Position numbers and translations under genes: made by a program. This document shows, in pieces, positions 19,605-28,380 of a stretch of DNA of 64,000 bases (its first letter is position 1; the number at the start of each line of letters is the position of its first letter). The DNA is from Opitutus sp. GTDB taxonomy: Bacteria > Verrucomicrobiota > Verrucomicrobiia > Opitutales > Opitutaceae. The stretch is taken from the NCBI GenBank assembly GCA_024707325.1, contig JANPZY010000004.1:124001-188000 (forward strand), read 5' to 3'. Below the pieces are notes generated by a model. The model was not told the DNA's origin. It did not search any database and saw only the letters and a list, made by a program, of their open reading frames with translations.

Positions 19605-19711
19605 GTTACACAGAGTGCACGGAGGCGTCACAGAGAACACAGAGTAATTTCGAGGGGAAAAAATCGGTCGGCTCTGTGACCTCATGTCTCCTCTTGTGCC
19701 CTCTGTGTAAC
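19605..19711. repeat. Large inverted repeat rich in CACAGAG
   Basis: GTTACACAGAG at 19605-19615 is mirrored by CTCTGTGTAAC at 19701-19711, and nested inside GTCACAGAG at 19627-19635 is mirrored by CTCTGTGAC at 19672-19680. Additional CACAGAG copies lie between. The arms could form a ~40-bp imperfect hairpin filling the gap between two lipid genes. It looks like a REP/MITE-type non-coding element, not a simple terminator because no T tract follows. Confidence 0.75.
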
Positions 19712-19731
19712 GATCAACGACGCTCCGCTCT

Positions 19732-21177
19732 TCAGGCGGTGCCGGCCGTTTTCAGCGCGTGCAGCGCCTTGTCGATCTTGTTGGCGGTGATAACGCCGTA
19801 GTTAATCGTGCCGAGCCACCCCGACATGATGATGCCCACGCTGCCCGCGTGATAGAGTCCAGGCAAAGCGTCCGACAGATTCATCGAGACCGGCAGACCT
19901 TCGAACTTGGTGCCAAATGACGTGCCGTTGAGATGCGTCGTGTAGCGCTCGATCGTGCGCGGCGTCGCGGCTTCCTTCCAATCGATCTTCGCGCGCACGT
20001 CGGGGATGAACTTCTCCAGCGCCCCGATCGATTCCTCGATCAGTCGCTCCTTGTGTTGCTCGTAGGTCGCTTCGTCCATCGCGGCCCAATCCGGATAGCG
20101 GCCGTTGAGCGACACGACGACGGTGTAGCGATCGGAGCCCGGACGCGTGTCGGGGTAATAGACCGAGAACGTGCGGCTCGTGGTGTGCAGATCGGTCAGC
20201 TCCTGATTGCTGTATTCCGGCGCGGCCGAGGTGAAAACGAGATCTCCGATGTGCGGGATCGTCTCATCTTTTCGGATACCGAGATAAACTTGGCACGAGC
20301 TGGTGTTGATGCGCACGGCCTTCGCCTGCTCCACAAACTCGCGCGGAAAATTCTCCTCTCCGGCCATGCGGAAGATCGTGTTCTTGATGTTCGCGTTCGA
20401 GAGGATCGCTTTCGCACGAATCACACGGCCGCTCGAGGCCACGATGCCGCACGCGACTTTTTTGCCCTCGCGCTCTTCGACGAGAATGCGGTCCACGAGC
20501 ACCTTTTTGCGCATCTCGACACCGTTCTTCTTCAGCTCGGCGACCATCTTTTCGATGAGCAGATCCGAGCCACCGCGGAACGTGTAGACACCTGCGCCCA
20601 TGAAGTTCGAAAACACGATGCCGAACGTGATCGCCGGGTCGTCGAAGTTCGATCCGTTCGCATACGAGATCGGCTCCATCAGCAGACGATGCACATCGGG
20701 CCGGCCGGGGAAGAACCGGTTGAACATCTCGCCCGTCGTCTCCGGGTTGTTGTCGTAGTAGTTCATCGACCGGAGATAGTCGTAGAACGCCTCGACCTTC
20801 TCCTGCGGGAGCTTGAACTGCTCGACCAGCACCCGCGTGTAATCCTCGCGCGTGAACGTCGTCCAGACGTCCATCTGCGGATTCACGAAACGGATGTCCT
20901 TCAGTTGCACGATCGAGTCCGCGATCTCCTTCGTCCAATACTTGCGGCAGCTCTTGATCATCCCGCTCGGGAAACCGTGCAGCGAGATGTCGAAAATGTG
21001 TCCGCCCTTGCGCGTGAACCACGTGGCGAGTCCGCCGAACTGATAATGGTGCTCGAGCAACAGCACGCGATGGCCCGCCTTCGCGAGCACGTTGGCGCCC
21101 GTGAGGCCGCCGAGACCGCTGCCGATCACGATGACATCATACTCGTCGGCAACTCCTTTGAGCCAGTCGTAAGCCAT
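19732..21177 (-). CDS. Phytoene desaturase/CrtI-like FAD oxidoreductase (copy 1)
   Basis: A 481-residue flavoprotein of the CrtI/carotene isomerase/retinol saturase superfamily. The FAD-binding motif is [23 protein letters not shown] (~13-35), followed by [12 protein letters not shown]. The C-terminus has [31 protein letters not shown], the second FAD contact. Members desaturate, saturate or isomerise polyene chains. The ATG at 21177 is used; residues encoded upstream are Arg-rich non-coding-like sequence. Its location between FabZ-like and ACP/KAS genes suggests an acyl or polyene substrate rather than a carotenoid, since no crtB or crtE is seen in the window. Confidence 0.83.
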   Translation of the reverse strand: MAYDWLKGVADEYDVIVIGSGLGGLTGANVLAKAGHRVLLLEHHYQFGGLATWFTRKGGHIFDISLHGFPSGMIKSCRKYWTKEIADSIVQLKDIRFVNPQMDVWTTFTREDYTRVLVEQFKLPQEKVEAFYDYLRSMNYYDNNPETTGEMFNRFFPGRPDVHRLLMEPISYANGSNFDDPAITFGIVFSNFMGAGVYTFRGGSDLLIEKMVAELKKNGVEMRKKVLVDRILVEEREGKKVACGIVASSGRVIRAKAILSNANIKNTIFRMAGEENFPREFVEQAKAVRINTSSCQVYLGIRKDETIPHIGDLVFTSAAPEYSNQELTDLHTTSRTFSVYYPDTRPGSDRYTVVVSLNGRYPDWAAMDEATYEQHKERLIEESIGALEKFIPDVRAKIDWKEAATPRTIERYTTHLNGTSFGTKFEGLPVSMNLSDALPGLYHAGSVGIIMSGWLGTINYGVITANKIDKALHALKTAGTA

Positions 21178-21254
21178 GGAAACGGACGAGTGAAGGGCCC
21201 GCCGCGTCCAGCGCAAGGGGCTTTTCTCCGCCCTTCCCTGCCCTCGTAAAAACG

Positions 21255-21284
21255 AAAAAGCCGACCCCGATTCGAGGCCGGCTT
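21255..21284 (-). terminator. Rho-independent terminator of the TIM-barrel gene
   Basis: On the minus strand an AGCCGGCCTCGA / TCGGGGTCGGCT imperfect stem is followed by TTTTT (AAAAA at 21255-21259 on plus). It lies 3' of the TIM-barrel gene, upstream of the first CrtI-like gene, so the latter needs its own promoter. Confidence 0.7.
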
Positions 21285-21308
21285 CGCGCGAGTCAAATGC
21301 TTGTGCGC

Positions 21309-22185
21309 TCAGAGCTTCAGCGCGCGCAGATACTCGAGGCTCTGCGGGATGCACTGCAGCGGCGCGGGCGTTTCGTCTTCGATAAAGAAGTGCTGCGTGC
21401 CGACTTCCTGCGCGGTGCGGAGCACGCTCTTCCAATCGATCTGCCCCGTGCCCACCGGCACGTTGTCGGTCGGAGGCGCGCCACCTGTCGTCAGGCCGGT
21501 CACCGCGCCTTTGCGAATGTCTTTCACGTGCATCAGCGCCCAGCGGTCGCCGTAGCGCTTGAGCAGCGTCACCGGATCCTGTCCGGCGTGGAAAACCCAG
21601 AACACATCCATTTCAAAAACCAGATACTCGGGCTTCGTCTCTTTCGCGACGAAGTCGAACAGCGTTTCGCCGTTGCCCGACTTCAGCGGCACGAACTCGA
21701 AACCGTGCGGGTGCCAGCCGAGTTTCAGGCCGGCTTCGCTCACGATCTTGCCCCACTTGTTGAAGTTCGCCGCGACTTCGCGCGCGAGTTCCTCGGTGAA
21801 GCCCTTTTTCGCGATCGTGCGGAATCCACGGGCAAACAATATAGGTCGCGCCGAGCGCCTTCGCGGTCGCGATCTGCTTGTCGAGTTCCTTGGCCAGAGC
21901 CTCGTAGCCGGCGTGAATGCCGACCGGCTTCAGGCCACGCTTCTCGACTTCGGCCTTGAATTGCTCGAACGACAGATTGCCCGTGCCGGCCGTCTCGATT
22001 TCGACGAGGCCGTAGGTATTCTTCACGAGATCGAGCGCCGCGGGCATGTCTTCCTTGGCGGTGTCGCGCAGGCTCCACATCTGGATGCCGATGTGGTCCT
22101 GGTAATTCACTTTCGACTTCGCGGCGGCAAAGCACGCCGTGGCCGTCACGAGCGAAAGAAACAATCGGAGTAGCGGGGTTTTCAT
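21309..22185 (-). CDS. Exported sugar phosphate isomerase/epimerase-like TIM-barrel protein (single-base frameshift)
   Basis: Joined product of ~291 residues with a signal peptide ([20 protein letters not shown]) and a xylose-isomerase-like TIM barrel: [63 protein letters not shown] and [11 protein letters not shown]. His, Glu and Asp positions for a divalent metal are present. The frame breaks at a CCC-TTTTT run (21802-21809); removing one base joins [14 protein letters not shown] to [13 protein letters not shown]. Exported barrels of this type are frequent in Verrucomicrobia and Planctomycetes and are probably involved in sugar catabolism. It appears unrelated to the flanking lipid genes. 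Confidence 0.8.
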
Positions 22186-22242
22186 AGGGTTCGCGGCAAG
22201 ACGTTCCCGCGCCGGAAAGGTTTTGCAAGTCACACTCCGCGA

Positions 22243-22390
22243 CGACTCGGCCCGCACCTTGGCTCAACCTCGGACGCACCTTGGCTCGACCCGGTCCGGA
22301 CATGGTCGCGACCGTGTGCGCACTTTGGCACGACATGGGCCGGACTGTGGCTCGACTCGAGCCGCACCTGGTCACAACCTGGCTCGCGGT
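22243..22390 (+). repeat. 22-bp phase-locked repeat array B (6 units plus a partial)
   Basis: Units start at 22243, 22265, 22287, 22309, 22331 and 22353, each exactly 22 bp; a seventh begins at 22375 and decays. Same pattern as array A (CGAC, six variable, CGCAC, two variable, TGG, two variable) and same strand. It fills the gap between the TIM-barrel start and the next gene's end, both minus-strand genes, next to a GTCATTCTGAG-type repeat. The rest of the 22186-22539 gap shows no gene. Confidence 0.93.
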
Positions 22391-22400
22391 TTCTCTTATT

Positions 22401-22428
22401 GTCATTCTGAGCGAAGCGAAGAATCCAG
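22401..22428 (+). repeat. GTCATTCTGAGCGAAG-type dispersed repeat, single arm
   Basis: A 28-base copy of the repeat found as inverted pairs at 24162-24255 and 36726-36770. Only one arm is clear here; TTCTGAGCGAAGCGAAGAAT is the recognisable core. It lies 10 bases beyond array B. Confidence 0.8.
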
Positions 22429-22539
22429 AATGAGTTTCGTAGCCGCGCACCGGGGCAAAGCGCGTTGGGTGCGTTTCGGCCGCGGCGGGGGCGCCGCGGC
22501 TCCATAAAATACACGTTCTTCGCGCGCGCCTCCTTCGCT

Positions 22540-23988
22540 TTAGGCGCCGGCGGCGGATTTTTGCAGGATGTGGAAATTCGCCATCGAGATGCCGCTCAGC
22601 ATGGCGCCGACAATGCCCAGAAATCCCTGATCCGTGCCGCAGAGATAGAGATTCGAGAGCGCCGTGCGGCCGTCGCGGACCTTGTGCGGGGCGCCGTAGA
22701 TCGCGCCGTTGAAGTGACCGGTGAACTTCGTGATCGTGCGCGGCGTAAACATGTCGGTCGCGATCTTCGCGGCCTCGAGCGTCGCGTCGTCCACGGGGGA
22801 AAGAAAACGTCGTGCGCTGAGCTGCGTGGCTTTGAACCACGAGCGTTTTTCATCGGCGTAGCGCTCCGCCTCGAGCTGTGCCCAGAGCTTGGGATTCGCG
22901 AGACAAGTCACGCGGAAGATGCCTTCGGGCAGCGCGAGGTCGGGGCCGAACTCGAAATTATTCGGCAGGCAGATCACGCCGCTGCGCACGTCGACGAGAT
23001 CGGGCGGGCACGCGTAGTCGAAGCGTTCGCCGCTGTTGAAAAACACGATTGTGTCGTCAGCCCAGCCGAGCTCCGCGGGCTGGCGGTTGAGGATCGTGAT
23101 TGTTTCGATAAACGAATGGCCGCCGACGTTTTTCGGCTCCGTCACGGGCGCGTCATCGGGATCGGAGAGCAACGCTTCGGTTTCCGGCGCGCCGATCGAG
23201 GAGATCACGTGATCGGCGGTGATTTCGGTGCCGTCGTCGAGCACGAGCGCCGACGCGCGGCCTTCGCGGGCGATGATGCGACGCACGCCGCACTTCATGC
23301 GACGCTCGCCGCCGGCGGCGCGATATTTTTCGAGCAAGACGCGCAGGATCACGCGCACGCCTTCGAACGGGCGGGCGAAACCTTCGAGGAAGAGCGCCTT
23401 GAACATGATCACGAACTGCCCGAACTCCATGTCGCGCTCTTGCGCGCTGCCGTAATACATCACGGGGCAAAACAGCATGTCCTCGAGCAGCGGATCGGTG
23501 ATGTGTTGTCGCACGATCTCGCGCGCGGAAACCGGCTTCGCGTCGAGCGAGACGTCGTCGAAAGATTTGATCACGGCAACGAGCCGACGGAAGCCGTCGA
23601 TCTGCGCAGGAAACTTCGCGGCGACCTCGGACTCGAAGACCGAAAAATCGTTGGTGAACGTGAGCGAGGTTTCACCGCGCGGACCGAAGGCGACGCGCGA
23701 GCGCTTCTGTTCGCAGAGCGCGAACTCCTCGCGATCGATGCGGAGCTGGCGCAGCAATTTCGTGAGCGGCGTGCCGCGCACGCCCGGCTTCACGAAATTG
23801 GTCATCGCGTGCAGGCCCACGTCGTATTTGCGGCCGTCGATGCTGTAGAAGCTGTTGAGTCCGCCGATCGCGTTGTGGCGTTCGAAAATGCACACGGACT
23901 TGCCGAAGTGCGCGAGACGGATGCCCGCGGCGAGTCCGGACATGCCGGCGCCGATGATGACGACGTCGTAGTGGCTGCGGGTGTTCAT
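22540..23988 (-). CDS. Phytoene desaturase/CrtI-like FAD oxidoreductase (copy 2)
   Basis: A 482-residue member of the same superfamily as the 19732 gene but clearly diverged from it. YDVVIIGAGMSGLAAGIRLAHFG binds FAD, HNAIGGLNSFYSIDGRKYDVGLHAM follows, and the C-terminal FAD contact reads LYLCGTDQGFLGIVGAMLSGISMAN. Two distinct CrtI-like enzymes near one ACP and one KAS suggest successive redox or isomerisation steps on a long acyl chain. No membrane helix is obvious; these enzymes are usually membrane-associated. The gene is on the minus strand; the octamer repeat tract lies upstream. Confidence 0.82.
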   Translation of the reverse strand: MNTRSHYDVVIIGAGMSGLAAGIRLAHFGKSVCIFERHNAIGGLNSFYSIDGRKYDVGLHAMTNFVKPGVRGTPLTKLLRQLRIDREEFALCEQKRSRVAFGPRGETSLTFTNDFSVFESEVAAKFPAQIDGFRRLVAVIKSFDDVSLDAKPVSAREIVRQHITDPLLEDMLFCPVMYYGSAQERDMEFGQFVIMFKALFLEGFARPFEGVRVILRVLLEKYRAAGGERRMKCGVRRIIAREGRASALVLDDGTEITADHVISSIGAPETEALLSDPDDAPVTEPKNVGGHSFIETITILNRQPAELGWADDTIVFFNSGERFDYACPPDLVDVRSGVICLPNNFEFGPDLALPEGIFRVTCLANPKLWAQLEAERYADEKRSWFKATQLSARRFLSPVDDATLEAAKIATDMFTPRTITKFTGHFNGAIYGAPHKVRDGRTALSNLYLCGTDQGFLGIVGAMLSGISMANFHILQKSAAGA

Positions 23989-24036
23989 CGAACGAAAGCG
24001 AAAGGAAAAGCAGAAGACTGAGACTGGAGAGAATCG

Positions 24037-24108
24037 CGGAAACGCGGAAAGACGGAAGCGCGGAAGTTTCTTATCACGGAAGCACGGAAGGACGGAAACA
24101 CGGAAAAG
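24037..24108 (+). repeat. Degenerate octamer repeat tract (CGGAA every 8 bp)
   Basis: CGGAA occurs at 24037, 24045, 24053, 24061, 24077, 24085, 24093 and 24101. The period is exactly 8, with one in-phase position (24069) replaced by other sequence. Flanking bases vary. It lies in the 385-bp gap between the second CrtI-like gene and the ACP terminator. Confidence 0.85.
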
Positions 24109-24161
24109 GTTTGGAGACCGATCCGGCTGCTCGGAGACTGGCGGATCACTCCCCTCGTTTT

Positions 24162-24255
24162 GTCATTCTGAGCGCAGCGAAGAACCCAGTGTGCGTTTCG
24201 CCGCGGAGTGTGGCATCGAGGATCCAGCTGGATTCTTCGCTGTGCTCAGAATGAC
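24162..24255. repeat. GTCATTCTGAG inverted-repeat element (MITE/REP-like)
   Basis: A 28-base arm at 24162-24189 and its near-perfect inverted copy at 24228-24255 enclose a ~38-base loop. Arms begin GTCATTCTGAGCGCAGCG and end CTGTGCTCAGAATGAC. No coding capacity. Related copies are at 22401 and 36726. Confidence 0.85.
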
Positions 24256-24318
24256 AGGCGCTGGCGCCCAAGGAGCAAAGGCCGCGTTGCCGTGTGTTGC
24301 TGCTGTGGCCGCGACACG

Positions 24319-24346
24319 AAAAAGGCCGGGAGGGTTTCCCGGCCTT
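24319..24346 (-). terminator. Rho-independent terminator after the acyl carrier protein gene
   Basis: AAGGCCGGGA (24322-24331) and TCCCGGCCTT (24337-24346) form a perfect 10-bp stem; on the minus strand it is followed by TTTTT. It ends the KAS-ACP transcript. Confidence 0.88.
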
Positions 24347-24373
24347 CGCAATTCGTGCGGCCCGCAGCGGCGA

Positions 24374-24631
24374 TTATTTGCCGAGCGCGGTGAACTTCGG
24401 CGTCAGGTATTCCGCGCAGCTGTCGAGAGACGCGAGCTGGATGTAGTCCTTCTCCGGCACCTCGATGCCGTGCTGTTTGCGGAGCTCCATGACGATGTCC
24501 AGGAAGTCCATCGAATCCAGCTGCAGCTGGTCGCGCAGGCGAACGTCGGGTTTGACGTTGCTCAGGTCTTCGTCGGGGGCGATGTCGGCGATGATATCGA
24601 GCACCACCTTCTTGCATTCGTCTTTGGTCAT
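24374..24631 (-). CDS. Acyl carrier protein
   Basis: An 85-residue four-helix carrier. The phosphopantetheine attachment Ser lies in QLQLDSMDFLDIV (DSMD, near residue 40), in place of the common DSL. The protein is acidic overall and begins MTKDECKKVVLDIIADIAPDED. DSM-type carriers are often dedicated to secondary lipid or polyketide pathways rather than the housekeeping acpP. It is 22 bases after the stop of the KAS II-like synthase and shares its transcript, so it is the probable partner of that enzyme. Confidence 0.9.
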   Translation of the reverse strand: MTKDECKKVVLDIIADIAPDEDLSNVKPDVRLRDQLQLDSMDFLDIVMELRKQHGIEVPEKDYIQLASLDSCAEYLTPKFTALGK

Positions 24632-24653
24632 GGGATCGAGCTAAACGGTCGAA

Positions 24654-25892
24654 TTAGGCGGCAAACCGACGAACAATCAACGTGGAATTTATGCCGAGCA
24701 TGCCGAAGGAGTTGTTGAGGATCGTGTCGACCCTGGCGACCTGCTTCGACTGGTTCAAAACCAGATTCGGCAACGCGCACTGCGGGTCGAGGTTGTCGAC
24801 GTTGATCGTGGGGTGCACGACCTTGTCGTCGAACGACGGGAGATTGCCCGCGAGCTCGAGCGCGCCGGCGGCGCCCATGGCGTGGCCGATGAAGCTCTTG
24901 GTGTTGTTGATGTAGGTGTCGGGGCAGCCTTCGCCGAACACCGAGCGGATCGCCTCGCACTCCTGGATGTCGCCGAGCGGCGTGGCCGTGGCGTGCGTAT
25001 TCACGATGTGGATATCGTGCGGCTCGAGACCGGCGCGCTTGATCGCGGCGCGGACGCACTCGGCCTGGCGGGTCGGATTCGGGAGCACGTAGTCGCTGGC
25101 GTCGCTGTTGACGTGGTAGCCGGCGATCTCGCCGTAAATCTTCGCGCCGCGAGCCTGCGCGTCCTCCAGACGCTCCAGCGTGTAGAGCGCGCCGCCCTCG
25201 GAGATGACGATGCCGTTGCGTGCGAGGTCGAACGGGCGCGAGGCCTTCTGCGGATCCTCGTGCGTGGCGAGCGCGTTCTGCGATTTGAAGCCGGCGAAAA
25301 TGCCGAACGTGTGAATGCTCTCGCTCACGCCACCGCAGATCGCGAAATCGACTTCGCCGAGCCGCAGCATCTGTGCTGCGTGGATGAGGCCCATGTTGCC
25401 CGCGGCGCAGGCGGCGCCGATCGTGTAGGCCGGACCGGTCACGCCGAGGTTGAGGGATGCCTCGCCTGCGGGGTTGTTGGCCACGGTGCGCGGGTTGTGG
25501 TAGTGCGACCAGAACTTCGTGTCGTAGTTAAACTTCGAGACGTTGTAGATCTCGTTCTCGGTTTCGACGTTACCGTGTTCCGTGCAGCCGATGTAGATGC
25601 CGACGCGGTCCTTCGGGATCGAATCCCACGCCACGCCGGAATCCGCCAGCGCCTCGCGGGCGCAGTAGATCGAAATGCTGCCGGCGCGCGTGCCCACGCG
25701 AACCTCCTTTTTCTTCTGATACTTCAGCGGATCGAAATGGCATACGCCCGCGAGCTGCGTGCCCATGTAGCGAATCTCCATCCGCTCGACTCCGGCGACA
25801 CCGTTGAGGAGGTTCTGGCGGAATTCGGCCAGCGAGTTGCCATTGGGGGCCGTGAGGCCGATGCCAGTGATCACGATTCGAGACGGCGTCAT
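24654..25892 (-). CDS. 3-oxoacyl-ACP synthase II-like condensing enzyme
   Basis: A 412-residue thiolase-fold KAS I/II-type enzyme. The Cys-His-His triad is visible: GAACAAGNMGLIHAA (Cys), VNTHATATPLGD (first His) and NTKSFIGHAMGAAG (Lys and second His); the C-terminal NNSFGMLGINSTLIV matches the FabF glycine motif. It extends acyl-ACP with malonyl-ACP. The start MTPSRIVITGIG at 25892 fits the family; an upstream ATG at 25910 is possible. It heads the ACP transcript and is divergent from galE. Confidence 0.9.
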   Translation of the reverse strand: MTPSRIVITGIGLTAPNGNSLAEFRQNLLNGVAGVERMEIRYMGTQLAGVCHFDPLKYQKKKEVRVGTRAGSISIYCAREALADSGVAWDSIPKDRVGIYIGCTEHGNVETENEIYNVSKFNYDTKFWSHYHNPRTVANNPAGEASLNLGVTGPAYTIGAACAAGNMGLIHAAQMLRLGEVDFAICGGVSESIHTFGIFAGFKSQNALATHEDPQKASRPFDLARNGIVISEGGALYTLERLEDAQARGAKIYGEIAGYHVNSDASDYVLPNPTRQAECVRAAIKRAGLEPHDIHIVNTHATATPLGDIQECEAIRSVFGEGCPDTYINNTKSFIGHAMGAAGALELAGNLPSFDDKVVHPTINVDNLDPQCALPNLVLNQSKQVARVDTILNNSFGMLGINSTLIVRRFAA

Positions 25893-26027
25893 GTAAAAGG
25901 AAGCGGTCATGGCTAGACAACTGGCCGCCGAAAGCAACACCACGCTGCCGCCGCGCCACACTTCTCCGTCCTGCCCTGCCGGTCGTTTGCGATGCAGCGG
26001 ATGTCGCCCTCTCCACCGCGACCGGCG

Positions 26028-26048
26028 AAAGTCCGTATTACGGACTTT
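26028..26048. promoter_or_regulatory. Perfect dyad in the divergent KAS/galE intergenic region
   Basis: AAAGTCCGTA and TACGGACTTT form a 10-bp perfect inverted repeat with a one-base centre, extendable by a wobble and two more pairs. It lies 136 bp upstream of the KAS start and 131 bp upstream of galE, so it may be an operator. No T tract sufficient for a strong terminator follows. Confidence 0.4.
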
Positions 26049-26178
26049 TGCGAAGCGTCGGCGACGCCATCACGGCGGCAGTGCGGAGCAACCGGGATAA
26101 ATCGCTGTCCAGTGGGGCGCTCCAGCCGGATTTCCGGCTCGCTAGAAAACAGCTCACGAGCCACTTATATCGTTTCCC

Positions 26179-27177
26179 ATGAATGTTCTCGTCGTCGGAG
26201 GTGCCGGCTACATCGGCAGTCACTGCGTCCGCCAACTGATCGCCGCGGGGCACAAGCCCGTGGTGCTCGACAATCTCGTCTACGGCCACCGCGCCGCGCT
26301 TGCGGACGGAGTGCCGTTCTACGAGGCGAATCTCGGCGACGAAGCCGCCGTGGGCAAAATCCTGCGCGACGAGCAGATCGAGCTCGTGATGCACTTCGCC
26401 GCGTATTGCTACGTCGGCGAATCGGTTACCGAGCCGCTGAAATACTACTTCAACAACGTCTCCGCCACGCTGCACCTGCTCAACGCGATGCTCGCGGCCG
26501 GCGTGAAGAAATTCGTGTTCTCCTCGACCTGCGCGACCTTTGGCGTGCCCGAAACGCTCCCGATTCACGAGAACCTGCCGCAGGCGCCGATCAATCCCTA
26601 CGGCCAAACCAAGCTCGATATCGAAAACGCGCTGAAAGCTCTCGCCCACGCCAACGGACTCAGCTTCGCGGCGTTTCGTTATTTCAACGCCGCCGGCGCG
26701 GCCGAGGACGGCTCGATCGGCGAAGACCACGATCCGGAAACGCATCTCATCCCGGTCGCGATCGACGTCGCGGTGGGCAAGCGCCCGCACATCCAACTTT
26801 TCGGCACCGACTACCCCACTCCGGACGGCACCTGCCTTCGCGACTACGTGCACGTCGACGATCTCAGCCGCGCGCACATCGCGGTGTTCAACAAACTCGC
26901 CACGCCCGGCGCGCAGTTCTTCTACAATCTCGGCACCGGCAAACCGACCTCCAACCGCGAAGTCATCCGCGCGGTCGAGAAAGTCACCGGCAAGCCGGTC
27001 AAAGTCGTCGAGAGCCCGCGCCGTCCTGGCGATCCGCCGGCGCTCTACGCCGACTCGTCAAAGGCGCAGCGCGAACTGAACTGGAAGGTGAAGTTCGCCG
27101 ACATCGAGTCGATCGTGGCGACTGCCTGGAAGTGGCACTCCGCCCACCCCAACGGCTACGGCGATCGCCAGCGCTGA
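26179..27177 (+). CDS. galE: UDP-glucose 4-epimerase
   Basis: A 332-residue extended SDR that interconverts UDP-glucose and UDP-galactose in the cytoplasm. Features: NAD motif VVGGAGYIGSH, MHFAAYCYVGES, the catalytic Thr in FSSTCATFG, the Tyr and Lys in NPYGQTKLDIE, FRYFNAAGA, and YVHVDDLSRAH. Length is normal. Followed by a strong terminator, so it appears monocistronic. It probably feeds envelope polysaccharide synthesis. Confidence 0.95.
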   Translation: MNVLVVGGAGYIGSHCVRQLIAAGHKPVVLDNLVYGHRAALADGVPFYEANLGDEAAVGKILRDEQIELVMHFAAYCYVGESVTEPLKYYFNNVSATLHLLNAMLAAGVKKFVFSSTCATFGVPETLPIHENLPQAPINPYGQTKLDIENALKALAHANGLSFAAFRYFNAAGAAEDGSIGEDHDPETHLIPVAIDVAVGKRPHIQLFGTDYPTPDGTCLRDYVHVDDLSRAHIAVFNKLATPGAQFFYNLGTGKPTSNREVIRAVEKVTGKPVKVVESPRRPGDPPALYADSSKAQRELNWKVKFADIESIVATAWKWHSAHPNGYGDRQR

Positions 27178-27211
27178 GTCGTCCATCGCCCGCAGCCTTT
27201 CTGCAGGTGGA

Positions 27212-27235
27212 GCCCGCCATTCCCGGCGGGCTTTT
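27212..27235 (+). terminator. Rho-independent terminator of galE
   Basis: GCCCGCC (27212-27218) and GGCGGGC (27225-27231) with a 6-base loop, followed by TTTT. Confidence 0.88.
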
Positions 27236-27331
27236 CGTGTATCCATTTCTTGGTGACGACGCGGACGGAGGTGGGCGTGCCGTGCGTGGCGTGGAAAACG
27301 CCGCCGGGGTTTTCGCCTTTCCCGGGAAAAG

Positions 27332-27360
27332 AAAAAAGCCAGCCCGACTGCGGGCTGGCT
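27332..27360 (-). terminator. Rho-independent terminator of the PEP-CTERM gene
   Basis: AGCCAGCCCG (27337-27346) pairs perfectly with CGGGCTGGCT (27351-27360); on the minus strand the stem is followed by six T. Confidence 0.9.
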
Positions 27361-27394
27361 CGCGAAAAGAACGCCTTTGGTTTTGAGGTTGAAA

Positions 27395-28117
27395 TCAGGC
27401 CGTGTGTGCGGCGACGGAACCTTTCTTGAAGCGACGGAGCAGCACCACGCCTCCGAGCAGCGCGGCACCGGCGATCGCGTAGGTCGAAGGCTCAGGGATC
27501 GGCGTAAACGACATCGTGACGTAGATGTCGCCGGTGAGTCCCTTCTTGCCTTCCGGAATGCCGACGCCGTCGGTCACCCAGGCCGGATCGCTGAAGTCGA
27601 TCGTGAACTTCACGAGGTAGTCGCCATACGTGAACTCCGCGAGCGGCGAGTAGCCGATCTTGAAGAGATCCGGGATGTCGCTGACGCCGGAGTTGTCGGT
27701 GTTGTCGATATCGAACGTCAGCGTCGTGACCTTGAGATCGCTGATGCCGAGATTCGAGACGTTCACGAACAGATCCAGCGTCGCGTTGGTCGCGGTGGTG
27801 CCAAGCAGCGTGATGCCGTTCTTGAACTTGATCGACTGGAGCACGAGCGGATCGCCGCTGCCCAGATCCGTGAACGACGCACCGGTGAAGGTGATCGACG
27901 TCTTGGTGTCGTTGTAGGGCGGATACGGACGATACGGGTCACCCGACTCGAACGTGGAAACGACCGGTCCATTCGTGACCGTCGTGTGGGGCAATCCGGG
28001 GTCCTGGAAGGCGCCGTAGATATTGCCCGTGAGATAAAGCTGCGCGCGAGCCGAGGGGATCGCGGCAGCCGCTGCCACTAACAGGAGCAGAGCTACTGAA
28101 CGAATACGTGAGATCAT
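27395..28117 (-). CDS. Exported PEP-CTERM anchored protein
   Basis: A 240-residue protein starting at the ATG at 28117, with a signal peptide (RSVALLLLVAAAAAIPSARA). A beta-rich middle region contains DLFVNVSNLGISDLKVTTLTF. The C-terminus has the PEP-CTERM sorting signal: IPEPSTYAIAGAALLGGVVL then RRFKK. Such tails are processed by exosortase and hold proteins at the envelope in bacteria that make exopolysaccharide. The middle may be a choice-of-anchor type domain, but I am unsure. Repeat array C lies in the 551-bp upstream gap; the NtrC-type regulator follows beyond it. Confidence 0.85.
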   Translation of the reverse strand: MISRIRSVALLLLVAAAAAIPSARAQLYLTGNIYGAFQDPGLPHTTVTNGPVVSTFESGDPYRPYPPYNDTKTSITFTGASFTDLGSGDPLVLQSIKFKNGITLLGTTATNATLDLFVNVSNLGISDLKVTTLTFDIDNTDNSGVSDIPDLFKIGYSPLAEFTYGDYLVKFTIDFSDPAWVTDGVGIPEGKKGLTGDIYVTMSFTPIPEPSTYAIAGAALLGGVVLLRRFKKGSVAAHTA

Positions 28118-28380
28118 GTGTTTTGTGTGAAGCCCGGCAGGGGTTGCCGAGCACCGCCCACAGACCCGCACTCGCCCTTCTCTCCTCGCGGCTGTGGCTT
28201 ACAAAACCGACGATCAACGTGTCAGGGACGCCCCGATGGTGGCGTTCGAAAGAAGCTCCATGCTCCCCGAAAAGACTCCCCGTCAGGGAGGCAAAATGCA
28301 CCCGACGTCCGAGGCGCGCATGCGAGTGATCGCAGAAACGCGGCAGGTCGGAAACGCGGCACGAAACCAATGCACGCCTC

